DNA of 64,000 nucleotides from Conus ventricosus (lineage: Eukaryota; Mollusca; Gastropoda; Neogastropoda; Conidae), in the NCBI GenBank assembly GCA_018398815.1, contig CM031622.1, forward strand, positions 24,107,764-24,171,763, given 5' to 3'. Every line of letters begins with the position of its first letter. Position 1 is the first letter of the stretch. The translations under genes were made by a program, and so were the position numbers. Below, in pieces: positions 45,761 through 55,168 of this stretch. Under the pieces are notes generated by a model. The model was not told the origin of the DNA and made no database searches. It was given only the letters and a program-made list of their open reading frames with translations.

Positions 45761-47179
45761 TGAAAAGGAAAAGTATGCACCATCTTTCCTCTCAGTCCTT
45801 CTCAAACCTCTTCTCACATATAATGTTTCACAAAACATATACAAAAATGCATTTACAATTTAAAAAGAAAAACAGACTTGATCCTGACCTCCCCTGGTCA
45901 CTCAAGAATCGACTCACAGATTCAAACCACAGATCCATCCTGACCATCCCCTATCCAGAAGAATCAAACTCCCTATAGGCCCCGTCACACACATGCCATG
46001 TTGCGACCGCACCGGAAGAGCCGCCATTAATTAGCGTCAGGCTTCGGCACTTTCGGCACAGTCCACAGCCGTCACATTTTGGCTCCTGTTGCTTTGCTTA
46101 TTGGGGGGCCCCCTGCCTCCGCCTCTCGACCCACATGAAACTGTCAACATCAACACAACAAGTACTTAATCAGAAATTAAATTTTTTTAACAACACACAT
46201 GCAATGGTTACGGCAATTCACGATGAGCATTCCTGGTTATCACACGCTGCCCCCTACTCCTCTGAATGAGCCATAGTGCCGTTTCGTCATAACTATAAAC
46301 TACAAGATCCCCTGTCCTCTCGTCTACGGTTAATGGATGAGCTGCCCTAAATTTTTAGAACAGGGGTTCTAACCATTGGGAAAAAGTTTTTTAAACAAAA
46401 CAAAAGCCTTTATGACCCCAGAGTAGTCTGATCAAAGAGTTACTAACCAAAACAAACGTAAAAACAAGATTAGTTCTACATTTTAGTTAAGTTGTGTCCG
46501 TGACTGTAGCATTCGACTATTATACCTAAAATATATCTAAGAGTGTGCTTATTGCAGAGTCACGCTTTACCTTGCCGTTGGTATAAAAACAATTGGTGGT
46601 TATGGTTGTTTTAGGGCGGCGTGTGAAATGAAAAATTAAAAAAGTGCGAAAACTGACGCCATTTGCAACGTTGTGAGCACACACAGAGCAGGCGGAGGCA
46701 GGAAAGGTGATTGTTTGCACTGCCGGCCGTCCGGCGAAAAAAACTAATGTGTGTATGTGTGAGTGTGCAACGCATGGCAGGGCTTCGCACTTATCATTTG
46801 TCGTGACACTCCAAAAGAATTTGGACCTACCCCACCATTGCTGATGACTCAACGGTAGTCATTTTGCCTGACAAAACCAACTAAGGAATTTATTGGTTAC
46901 TACTCATCTTTCACACTGATTTGTTTGGTGCATCTGGCATCAAGCTGTCTGTCAACGGCAGTCCAAAAGAGAAGACATGCTGCCATGCTTGTGAAGGCGA
47001 TACTTACCTGTGATGTTTTGTTTATAGAACGATAAGGGGGAATGCCTCTCTGGCTGCTACAGCGCGATGAAGTGTGTTCCCTGCAATGACTCAAGGCCAA
47101 ACAGGCTTGTTGGTCAGTCTTCATCTGAAACTGTTGCGATAAGTGTGTGCTTTTTTAATGAACACAGTCAGTGAATTAG
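45761..47179. other. Unique-looking sequence, no gene recognised
   Basis: Includes a GC-rich patch around 45975-46130. A 108-codon - strand ORF (46526-46852) shows no recognisable domain. I make no gene call. Confidence 0.45.
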
Positions 47180-47514
47180 ACAGACTAGAAGAGGTCAAGA
47201 AAATGAGACTGAAAAGGGGGATGGGGTGAGTGGGGGAGGAGGAGTGAAAAAGAGAAAGAAAGAGAGGGAAAGAGATTAGAGAGAGAGGACAGAGAGAGAG
47301 AAACAGAAAACAGTGAGACACCGACAGAGACAGACAGGCAGAGACACGAGGAAACCGAGACGAAAGACAGAGACAGAGAGAGAGAGAGGACAGTGTGACA
47401 CAAGACAGAGTAAGGCAGAGAAAGATGAGACAGTCAGCCAGCCTGGCCAGCCAAAATCAGAGAAAACTGAGGAGTATACCAAAAGACTAGAAGAGAAAAA
47501 TTAAAATAAGCACA

Positions 47515-47553
<39 letters not shown>

Positions 47554-47560
47554 CACACTC
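47180..47560. repeat. (GA)n tract followed by (CA)n
   Basis: GAGAGA/GACAGA sequence to about 47420, then (CA)n at 47512-47549. Confidence 0.9.
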
Positions 47561-47786
47561 ACACTTGAGAAAGTGACTGTTAAAACAGAGGCCAGATATA
47601 CAGAGAGAGACAGACAAAGAGAGATGGTAGATAAAAACCTAAGCAAAGTGAACACTTTTCGCATGCTCCACAAATCACTCATATGAAGTTGTCGTATCTA
47701 TTATGCAGATCACAATATTAATTCCTTGAACTTGGTAGGAGTAATACGGCCGATAAATTCCTTTACTATCAAATACTAAATAACCA
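47561..47786. other. Unique sequence upstream of the SINE
   Basis: No feature seen. Confidence 0.5.
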
Positions 47787-48662
47787 GTCCGCCGTGGCGA
47801 ACGTGGTTAGTGTCGAGGGGACTCCCGGCTGGGAAGGTCGTGGGTTCGAATCCCATCAGAAGTCCATGTGGGTTTTTCTGCCCCCGTCGGCTCCTACCCA
47901 GTGTTGAGTTTGCCTGCGGACTAAGTGTGGGAAGACTGGGACCACACAGACGGTTTCATCGCTTAAATGGATGCGTTTCTGAGAGTGTTGTCAATTTTAC
48001 TGACAATACTGTAGGTTGCTTGTATCTCTAGGGGATGGTTGACGCCGGGATTATTATGAAAGGAAGCGTAGAGTACAGCCCCTGTCATGTAGTCTCAGAC
48101 CGAAATGGAAAATCCGTACATCATTATTATTCATCCTCATTCTCATTGATCAGCATAAAAAAAAGGTTCAAAATTCTGTGGCCCTTCTTGCCCTGCTCTC
48201 ATGGTGACCTCAATTCGTGTCCTTCTACGGTCTATGTGGCTTTGGTTTGGGTCCTCGGGGTCAACCGGTATCGGCGGTCCATGGGGTCTGTCGGTTGGTC
48301 AGACGTGGTGGCGCCCTCAGGAGTGAGAGCTCACTCACGCGGCTCGACGGACTAAGCAATTATTGTCCGTCAGTGGGGGCTTAGTAGGTGTGTCCTGCGT
48401 ATGTTAGATCAGAACAGGGCCACTGCAACACCACCGAAGTGACTACGGCAGCAGTGCGTGTCTCCTCCGGTGGGTTGCCTTCTTAACGACTTCTCACATT
48501 GACTTGCTCCTGTGGATTGTGGGGCCGGTTGCGCTGCGGCTGGGGGCCCGACCGGGCTGTGGCTGTGGAACGGATGGGTCCTGTCGGTATGAGAGGCTTG
48601 AGAGGAGGGGTGGGTACACTGCCCTCTGAGGTGGCGAGAAGTTGGGTGAAAGCAAGAAAAAA
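47787..48662 (+). mobile_element. Long tRNA-derived SINE, full-length copy
   Basis: The head CCGCCGTGGCGAACGTGGTT AGTG has an A-box-like segment, and a perfect B box GGTTCGAATCC lies at 47843-47853, so RNA polymerase III transcription is plausible. Next come TGGGAAGACTGGGACCACAC, GGTTGACGCCGGGATTATTA, GGTGACCTCAATTCG, a GC-rich 3' half (TCAGTGGGGGCTTAGTAGGT, CTCCTCCGGTGGGTTGCC) and an A-rich tail from 48655. At about 870 bp it is far longer than typical tRNA SINEs (150-500 bp). The best-preserved of five copies. Confidence 0.88.
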
Positions 48663-49084
48663 AAAAAGAAAAAAAAAAAAAAAAGATACCGAATTATTTT
48701 TTCCCCAGGATACTGTAATTTCTGAAATTATTTTGACAGGATTTTCTAGCTTCATGGGAATTCTGTAAATATTCAGTGTGCTTTGTCCCAGATACAAAGA
48801 TGAGAACAAAAGAAAAAATTGCTAATGTATTTATGATATAACCACCATATAGTGTTTTCTCTGCGCCTTAACATTAGGAAACCAACGTTTGGGTGCATGA
48901 CCATAATTTCTTATTGTTATCCACCTAATGTTTTCACTCTAGGTAATGACTTGAATGGATTGGTGGCACCACAGTCAGGAGACCATATCAATTATCTTTT
49001 CCGTTAACAGCTAATTTCTGTCCCATTCCACGCGGATCACCAACTGCTATCTACAACTGTCCAGTCACCCTCCGTTCCCTCACC
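48663..49084. other. A-rich SINE tail and unique flank
   Basis: Poly-A with G interruptions to about 48684, then AT-rich sequence without features. Confidence 0.55.
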
Positions 49085-49560
49085 ATACTGGATATTTGGG
49101 AAGAATGGAGAGTGCCACGTCTGGGGCTGTGGTCTGATTTTCCGTCAGGGTCCCAGACATCGGCCTAGTCCTTGGAGGCTGTGCTCGGTGGACGGACTTG
49201 ATGAAGCCTCCGGAGGAACAGCTCACTCAAACCGGCTCTTCGGCACTAAGCAAATTACTGTCGACAGTAGGGGCGTTGTAGGTGGGTGTCCTGCGGATGG
49301 ATGGACAGAACAGGCGCACTGAACACCACCGAAGTTGACTCTGCGGCAAGTGCAGGTCTCCTCCGGTGGGTTGCCTCTTGATGGCTTGAAATTGAGTTGC
49401 TCCTGTGGGGACTGCGGTTGACGGGCTGCGGTGGACTGGACCGGGTGTGGCTGTGAGGATGTGTCGGAATGAGCTGCGTGGGTGCAATACCACGAGGGAG
49501 TGGCACAGAAGATGGGACAGCCAAACACCCCCAACCAACACACAAAAAAAGCAACAAACA
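49085..49560 (+). mobile_element. 3' half of the long SINE
   Basis: Contains ACTAAGCAAATTACTGTCGA, ACACCACCGAAGTTGACT, CTCCTCCGGTGGGTTGCCTC, GGAATGAGCTGCGTGGGTGC and GTGGCACAGAAGATGGGACA, then an A-rich tail. It is a 5'-truncated copy in the same orientation as the full copy 430 bp upstream. Confidence 0.85.
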
Positions 49561-49769
49561 AAAAACAACAACAACAAAAGAAGAACGGAAGAGCTTTAAA
49601 AAGATTGTTGCACTTTCTGAAGAGGAAGCTTTAACCTTTTCATGCAGTCGAGGTGTTCCTTCATGAACACCATATGATTTAAAGAAGAAAAAAAATATAA
49701 TCAATTGCAGTTCTGCAGGACGGGTACTGGTCACACGAAGTGACTGTGACATTACAGCACAGTCGGTTG
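49561..49769. other. A-rich tail and unique sequence
   Basis: (CAA)n-like tail to about 49580, otherwise no feature. Confidence 0.5.
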
Positions 49770-50130
49770 TGATGTGAACCATTTAGAGGCAAGCCTCACC
49801 GCTTTCATGACAAATAAGTCACTGATAAGGACTATTGGCAATTGTCGGAATGGTAGACCTATCTTGTTAGGATTGGGCCCATATTGTGACTGACAGTAGA
49901 CCCAAACCTGTAGGATTGTGCCATTTTAGCTTTGGGCCAAGCTTTACATTTATCATGACAAACCAGACATTAACACAGGACATACGTGAATGTGACTGAC
50001 TTCGACCAAAAATTGGGTGGATGTGCCATTTAGCAGCCCAGCAGACACCTTTTCCTGGACAAATCAGACATTAGCTACAGGACTAAATGAACGTGACTGA
50101 AGTCGACCCATTATAAGGGGGATATCAACG
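49770..50130 (+). repeat. ~115-bp degenerate tandem repeat, 3 copies
   Basis: Each copy has a GACAAA(T/C)CAG(A)CATTA-like start, GTGACTGA(C/A)(T)TCGACC(C/A) and GGATTGTGCCATTTAGC. The copies are strongly diverged. Confidence 0.65.
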
Positions 50131-50439
50131 TGACATCAAACTCAAAGCGTGTGCATTTATGTCTTGCCTAGAGGGAGGGAAGGGAGAGCAAGTAAAAAAA
50201 CAAACTAATAATGTACAGCAGCCAATCTGCCTAGGGCTCATTCTAAAAATATGCCTAGCCGACTTTTCTCCCAAACAATTTGATAGTTGAATAGGTTATA
50301 TCTCACTTTCATAGCCGACTAGGAGAAGGGAGATACACGTTGTTTCCAATGATTCCTACTGGGTAGCCCCATAACGGGCAAACCTGCCAACCAAGGACAT
50401 AGGACACAACACCAAATCTTGGATACATGTACACACACT
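50131..50439. other. Non-coding, nothing recognised
   Basis: Unique-looking DNA before the duplicate block B. Confidence 0.5.
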
Positions 50440-50760
50440 TGTAAAATCTATTTGAAGTGTTCACAATTCACCCAAGAACTAAATCATTCTAATCTACTTT
50501 GAAGTTTCACAATTCATCAGAAACAAAAAAAAAAAATCAATCTAATCTACTTTTGAAGTGTTCACAATTCATCAAGAAACTAAATCAAATCTAAAAAATC
50601 TACTTTGAAGTGTTCACAATTCATCAAGGAACTAAATCAATCTGATCTACTTTGAAGGTTCACAATTCATAAAGGGAATTAAATCAATCTAATCTACTTT
50701 GAAGTGTTCACAATTCATCAAGGAACTAATCAATCTAATTTTACTTTAAGTGAGTTTCAA
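50440..50760 (+). repeat. 47-bp minisatellite, block B
   Basis: Same unit as 36290-36970 (AATTCATCAAGGAACTAAAT, CAATCTAATCTACTTTGAAG), about 7 copies, leading into the same downstream sequence. Confidence 0.9.
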
Positions 50761-50829
50761 ACAGTGACGCAAGCAGATATTGAAAAAAAAAAATTCCATA
50801 AGAAATTATAATTAATGGGCCAGACAAAG

Positions 50830-51310
50830 GAACGAACACATTACAAGACAAAACACGTGTTTTTGGACCTCTTTGGTCTTCTTCAGCAAACCAAACTAAA
50901 CAAATCACTTTCATACGCAACGAAAGCCTCAAAACCTACCTGTGCGCTCAAAACTGACCAAAATGTCCACAACGGCCCACCGGGTCCCTTTCCCCTACTC
51001 AAAACTAACTGCAAAATCTCCCTCTCACCAAACCAATACCATCCTACAAGGCCCCAAAGCTCATTCACAGTTAGATGCACATTCTCCTCTCGGGGGCCGC
51101 AACACTGTGTATGCATCCACTGCCCGGCTATGTGGTAAGCTCTATGCTGGTGAGAAAATCCCCACACTTGAGACGCGCATCCCCGAACACCGGGCTGTCA
51201 CCCACCCCCATCAGCTCAAACCATCGGTCCACATTTCTCACAAGAGAAGAAAATCTGCAATAAGAGAAGCTAAACCCAAACAGGTTTCTTTCCTCTTAAC
51301 AGATTTTTTC
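50830..51310 (+). pseudogene. Penelope-like GIY-YIG fragment, block B
   Basis: Terminal motif at 50856-50887, then in shifting frames GRNTVYAS, RLCGKLYAGEKIPTLETRIP, EHRAVTHPHQLKPS and FLLTDFF. Compared with block A it keeps the LETRIxEHRA helix better but loses bases in the VYAIHC strand. The two copies together show a normal GIY-YIG domain (Tyr pair, catalytic-helix Arg and Glu). Each alone is broken by indels at different places, which points to read error on top of real decay. Confidence 0.8.
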
Positions 51311-51374
51311 TAGCGGGGGGTGAAATATCCATATAGCTGAAACATCAACAAGAGACCTAAATTTTGCCCTTCTG

Positions 51375-51705
51375 CAGGGGCATGCATGCACACACAACAC
51401 ACACAAACACACCACAAAACACACACCACTCACACACATCCCCACACACACACACACACACAAAACACACACACACACCCCACACACCACACACACATAC
51501 ACACATATACCCCAAACACACACAAACCTCACACACACACACATACACACACACAGAGTTGAACCCCAACCCAATTGTCTACCCCCCCCCCCCCAGCTAG
51601 CTGAGCACTCCCCATCACCTGGCACTGGAGAAGTAGGGGTGGTCCCTCCTGTTCATACTTTCATCATGACTGGGGGCTTCAGTGCTGTCTCCTCCTCCTC
51701 TGTCC

Positions 51706-51746
<41 letters not shown>

Positions 51747-51760
51747 CTCTGTACTTAACA
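51375..51760. repeat. (CA)n-rich interval, block B
   Basis: CA blocks at 51385-51558 and 51708-51746 with the same unique spacer as block A. Confidence 0.9.
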
Positions 51761-51823
51761 GCATTCCTCATCTCCTTCTTTCTCTTCAACAGTAATGTAT
51801 GCCTATATGAAGATTTACATGCT

Positions 51824-52272
51824 ACCCGCCACCATGGCGAAGTGGGAAGCATTCCAGACTCCAGGCTGGGGTTGTGAGTTTGATCCCATCAGAGCCAAAG
51901 TAGGATTTTTCTGCCTCAACTGGCTGCTACCCAGAGTTGAGTTTGCTACGGGCTCTGCTGGGAAGACTGGGACCACACAGTCACGTTTCATTCACGTAAC
52001 GGATGTGTCTCTGAGAGTGTTACTCAAATTTCCTGACCAGCACCACAGGTGCCTGTATGTCTCGGGCCTGGTTTGATGCCGGGATATATTATGAAAGTAA
52101 GGGTACAGTACAGCTCTGTCATGCAGTTTTAGACCGGAATGGAAATCCATAACATCATCTTCATTAAAAAAAAAACTCTCAAATTCTGTGGCCCTTCATG
52201 CCCTGCTCTCTCCTGGTGACATCAGTTTCGAGGTCCTCACCACGTCTGTGGCCTTAGTTTGATTCCGTTAGG
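51824..52272 (+). mobile_element. tRNA-derived SINE, 3'-truncated, block B
   Basis: Counterpart of 38062-38514: CCGCCACCATGGCGAAGTGG, TGGGAAGACTGGGACCACAC, GATGCCGGGATATATTATGA. It is truncated at the same junction with the LINE fragment, so the truncation predates the duplication. Confidence 0.85.
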
Positions 52273-52275
52273 GTC

Positions 52276-52810
52276 ACTGGGGAACACCCATGATAATAGT
52301 CTTAGAAGTTGAAAATGCTCCATGTTGATTGACTTGGATAGTTCTGCCGATAACTGCTTTTAGAAACTGGAAAAAAAAACGACCTCGTTTTCCTATTTCA
52401 TGTACTTTGTACAATTTAGAGTGCCATGCTGAATTGTAGGCTCTATGAACATCAAAAAATGTTGCAAGGGTCGAGTGACGCTTGGCTAGAGCTTTTTTCA
52501 CATGTGAGGATAAATGAACAATGTGTCTGTGACTCCTCTACCTTTCCTAAAACCAGCCTGGAATAAAGGCAAGACTCCATTCATTCAAGGAAATATTCTA
52601 TTCTGTTTTTAATGATTCTTTCAAAAAAGTTTTCCAATGTGAGGTGTTAAAGAAATAGGTCGGAAACTAGAGGGATGAGTTTCAGGTTTTCCTTGTTTAA
52701 GGCTTGGGATAACAGTAACTTTTTCCCAATCTGTAGGGAGCATTCCAACACTACCAACAACTTTTGATAACAGGCCCTCAGGAAAAATGTTTAAATCGTG
52801 TTATAGGAAA
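52276..52810 (-). pseudogene. LINE reverse-transcriptase fragment, block B
   Basis: On the - strand: WEKVTVIPSLKQGKPETHPS, SFRPISLTPHIGKLFERIIK, AGFRKGRGVTD, then KALAKRHSTLATFFDVHRAY and NSAWHSKL, ending at IIMGVPQ. This is the first half of a non-LTR RT domain (RT motifs 1 to 4, with the first catalytic Asp in FFDVHRA). It resembles Jockey- or RTE-type LINEs more than the L1-like element at 13 kb. The YxDD half is missing because the sequence stops at the junction with the SINE. Two or three indels break the frame. Confidence 0.8.
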
Positions 52811-52886
52811 TAGGATCTGAACCTGTGGATATTACCTGGCTTTATACGATTAAGTGAGAAACAGAGTTCATGTATCGTTAAATTTG

Positions 52887-52988
52887 TGATAATATATATA
52901 TATATCTAATCTTTGCCAAGTCATTACTATAACGACTGAAGAATTGTTAGCCTGCACTTGCTTTCCCCCCACTACTTAATTGTTCAGC

Positions 52989-53041
<53 letters not shown>
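52887..53041. repeat. (TA)n microsatellites, block B
   Basis: A short TATATA tract at 52894-52905 and a long one at 52990-53041. Confidence 0.95.
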
Positions 53042-53043
<2 letters not shown>

Positions 53044-53249
53044 TGAAGTGTTACTTTCTACGTTGGGCTGCTTAAAGTTTTTGGTATTTATTCTCGAACT
53101 CCTTTCTACAAATTTGCTCAGCCTGAGACAAACACTCAGTTTGACTCATTGAAGCGAAAGTTTCTGCGAATAACTGAGCCTTTTTTGTTGTTAGTTTCTA
53201 TAGGTTTTATCATTAGCATGCAAACCAGGCTAAGGGAGATAGAATGTAC

Positions 53250-53281
53250 ACACACACACACACGCACACACACACACAAAC

Positions 53282-53327
<46 letters not shown>

Positions 53328-53380
53328 CACACACCCTACCCACCACACCCCCACACACCCTCCCCACCCCCCCCCCCCCC
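53250..53380. repeat. (CA)n and poly-C tract, block B
   Basis: CA blocks then a C-run at 53367-53380, as in block A. Confidence 0.95.
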
Positions 53381-53629
53381 TACATTACATCCAGGAACAT
53401 CATCACCATGTGAGCCACGCAGCCAGGCACACCACTGTCCTCACTGACTCCTTCCCCTCCGGGCGGCTGCCCTCTGGATCTGGCCAGGACGTTGGCCCCG
53501 CTCCCCGCCCATCACCACGTCGTTGGGCCACATGACAGACCTGGCTTCGCACACAACCACACACACACTGATGAGACCCATATCATTACAGCCCCTAACT
53601 CATTGACAGACACTTGGCTTCATGCCCCA
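53381..53629. other. GC-rich end of block B, up to the gap
   Basis: Matches 39656-39920 in order, then reaches the scaffold gap. Confidence 0.6.
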
Positions 53630-53729
53630 NNNNNNNNNNNNNNNNNNNNNNNNNNNNNNNNNNNNNNNNNNNNNNNNNNNNNNNNNNNNNNNNNNNNNNN
53701 NNNNNNNNNNNNNNNNNNNNNNNNNNNNN
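53630..53729. other. Scaffold gap (100 N)
   Basis: Exactly 100 N. Block B ends here and Polinton right-end sequence starts after it. Confidence 1.
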
Positions 53730-53734
53730 TAGGC

Positions 53735-54140
53735 CCTTAGTGTCGCACATAGCAAGTAAGGCAGTACCGTAGCCCTCTTGCTACTATAATAGGCGTTCAC
53801 AGCATGAACGCTATTTATAGCAAGCGGATTACCGTAGCCCTCTTGCTACTATAAATAGGCGTTCACCGCATGAACGGTTATTTATAGCAAAACGGATTTT
53901 ACCGCAGCCCTCTTGCTACTAAAATAAGGCGTTCACAGCATGAACGGCTATTTATAGCAAGGTGGATTTACCGCAGCCCTCTTGCTACGAAAATAAGGCG
54001 TTCACAGCATGAACGGCTATTTATAGTAGCAGTCAGCAAGGCTAACTTCACCGCAGACCTCTTGCTACGAAAATAAGGCGTTCACAGCATGAACGGCTAT
54101 TTATAGTAGCAGTCAGCAAGGCTAACTTCACCGCAGATTG
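53735..54140 (+). repeat. Tandem array of five hairpin units
   Basis: Units are spaced 66, 70, 69 and 80 bp (GCGTTCAC at 53793, 53859, 53929, 53998 and 54078). Each unit has an inner inverted repeat: CTTGCTACTATAAATAGGCG, then TTCA, a 5-base loop, and TGAACGGTTATTTATAGCAA. Each can fold into a ~20-bp stem with a small bulge. The last two units gain TAGCAGTCAGCAAGGCTAAC. Later units have A-for-T changes in the left arm (CTACGAAAATAAGGCG) that weaken the stem. Confidence 0.85.
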
Positions 54141-54259
54141 CCTCCCACAACAAAGAGTTTCATTATACTTTCCTTCTTGCACAAAAAAAGTTTATACCAC
54201 ACCCCTCCTCACCGCCATGTCTCAGTTGGTTTTGATCTTTGAAACATTGTTTGCGCCTT

Positions 54260-54673
54260 TCAAGGCAGTGACCCATAATCAGAGCATGATGGATAGTTTT
54301 TTCTTTCGCCAAGTTTTAGTAAAAAAGCACCACTTTGTAAAAATGGAATCATTTCGTCAACAGTCGAAAGATTATCAAAGCCATCAACATCTCTTTCAGT
54401 AATATTGCCCAAATCTTTTTCTAAATCTCTTTGTGGAACCAACAAGCTTTCAAGGTAGCTGTGTAGTTCGTTAATGGTTAGTTCTCGTTTTTCTTTCACC
54501 CCACCTTCCAAAAACGCAATACTGCTCTTTGGCTTACAAGGTAAAAAACAGCGCTCACCTAATTTTCTTTTGTTTATATACTCCATCATAAGCTTGTAGT
54601 ATTGCATATGATCCTCCATAACACGAAGTTGTTCCTCTGTAAACAAAGCACGTCCGTCTCCATTAGAAGCCAT
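54260..54673 (-). CDS. Unrecognised 137-residue ORF inside the Polinton right end
   Basis: An uninterrupted ORF on the - strand from ATG at 54673 to TGA at 54260-54262. It begins MASNGDGRALFTEEQLRVME, continues DHMQYYKLMMEYINKRKL, has two Cys (RCFLPCKPK), an acidic helix-rich middle (ELTINELHSYLESLLV, RDLEKDLGNITERDVDGFDN) and ends SCSDYGSLP. There is no signal peptide or membrane segment. Composition is ordinary and non-repetitive, and the frame is intact although the ATPase at the other end is broken. It lies about 250 bp inside the terminal repeat and reads inwards. I do not recognise it. It may be a Polinton accessory protein. A host exon captured by chance is the alternative. Confidence 0.55.
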   Translation of the reverse strand: MASNGDGRALFTEEQLRVMEDHMQYYKLMMEYINKRKLGERCFLPCKPKSSIAFLEGGVKEKRELTINELHSYLESLLVPQRDLEKDLGNITERDVDGFDNLSTVDEMIPFLQSGAFLLKLGERKNYPSCSDYGSLP

Positions 54674-54917
54674 GGCTAAAATGGCCGGTCGTGTCAACAC
54701 TGCCACGTCAACGTGGAGTGCCACGTAGCAGTCCAGAATATTCGTGAACATTTGCTGATGTAATAATGGGCAAGTTGCCCGCGGCGCACTTGGCCAGGTT
54801 AGAGACGAAACGCAGTAAGCTCGCAAGGCATGGGTTATTGATTTTTTGGCCACAACATAGGAAGACACACAGTTGCAAAACAAGCTGCTCGGCCTGCGCT
54901 GTGTTCCACCTAGCCGC
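54674..54917. promoter_or_regulatory. Upstream region of the 137-residue ORF
   Basis: A 244-bp interval between the ORF start and the terminal repeat. It includes the short inverted repeat TGCCACGTCAACGTGGAGTG with a further CCACGT just after (54700-54727). A promoter is expected here by position only. No TATA box is evident. Confidence 0.3.
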
Positions 54918-54921
54918 GCAT

Positions 54922-54995
<74 letters not shown>

Positions 54996-55163
54996 CTGCC
55001 CGCCTCTCTGTCTGTCTGTCTCTCTGTCTCTCTCTTCTCTGTCTGTCTGCCGGTGATTCTCTCTCTCCTCTTCCGCCACAGGAAAAGGCGGCTTTAAGGC
55101 CACTTTCGCCCAAAAACACGGTGGTTGAGCAAGTGAGTCAGGATTGGTAAAATACTGTTCTCT
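54918..55163 (-). repeat. Right terminal inverted repeat of the Polinton
   Basis: (GT)n, then TCTGCCCGCCTCTC, CTGCCGGTGATT, CCGCCACAGGAAAAGGCGGC, TTTAAGGCCACTTTCGCCCA, CACGGTGGTTGAGCAAGTGA and GGTAAAATACTGTTCTCT at the terminus. It is the reverse complement of 21179-21400. Confidence 0.9.
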
Positions 55164-55168
55164 TGGAA
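55164..55168. repeat. Target-site duplication, right copy (TGGAA)
   Basis: Matches 21174-21178. The satellite continues with TGACATTTTTTTG directly after. Confidence 0.7.

Larger units (their letters stand above)
21179..55163. mobile_element. Polinton/Maverick element outline, interrupted by two scaffold gaps
   Basis: The ends are inverted copies beginning AGAGAACAGTATTTTA at 21179 and closing with its complement at 55163. They start with AG and are flanked by TGGAA on both sides, inside one satellite array. A broken A32-type packaging ATPase lies beside the left end (21509-22071) and an unknown 137-codon ORF beside the right end. Polintons are self-synthesising virus-like DNA transposons of about 15-40 kb. 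No DNA polymerase B, integrase, capsid or protease gene is visible inside. The 31.3-kb contig 22288-53629, bounded by 100-N gaps, carries unrelated repeats and may not belong here. The end pairing is well supported. The 34-kb length is not. Confidence 0.75.

Noticed and set aside
46526..46852. 108-codon ORF on the - strand as a possible gene
   Set aside because: No recognisable motif, no splice or promoter support, and length within chance expectation for this sequence.
47843..47853. Stand-alone tRNA gene (B box GGTTCGAATCC)
   Set aside because: No cloverleaf with paired acceptor arms could be drawn, and the same head recurs with a long shared body. It is a SINE promoter.
21179..55163. Complete, gene-bearing 34-kb Polinton
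   Set aside because: Only the ATPase is recognisable. Two 100-N gaps break the element and the interior contig looks unrelated, so only the ends are claimed.
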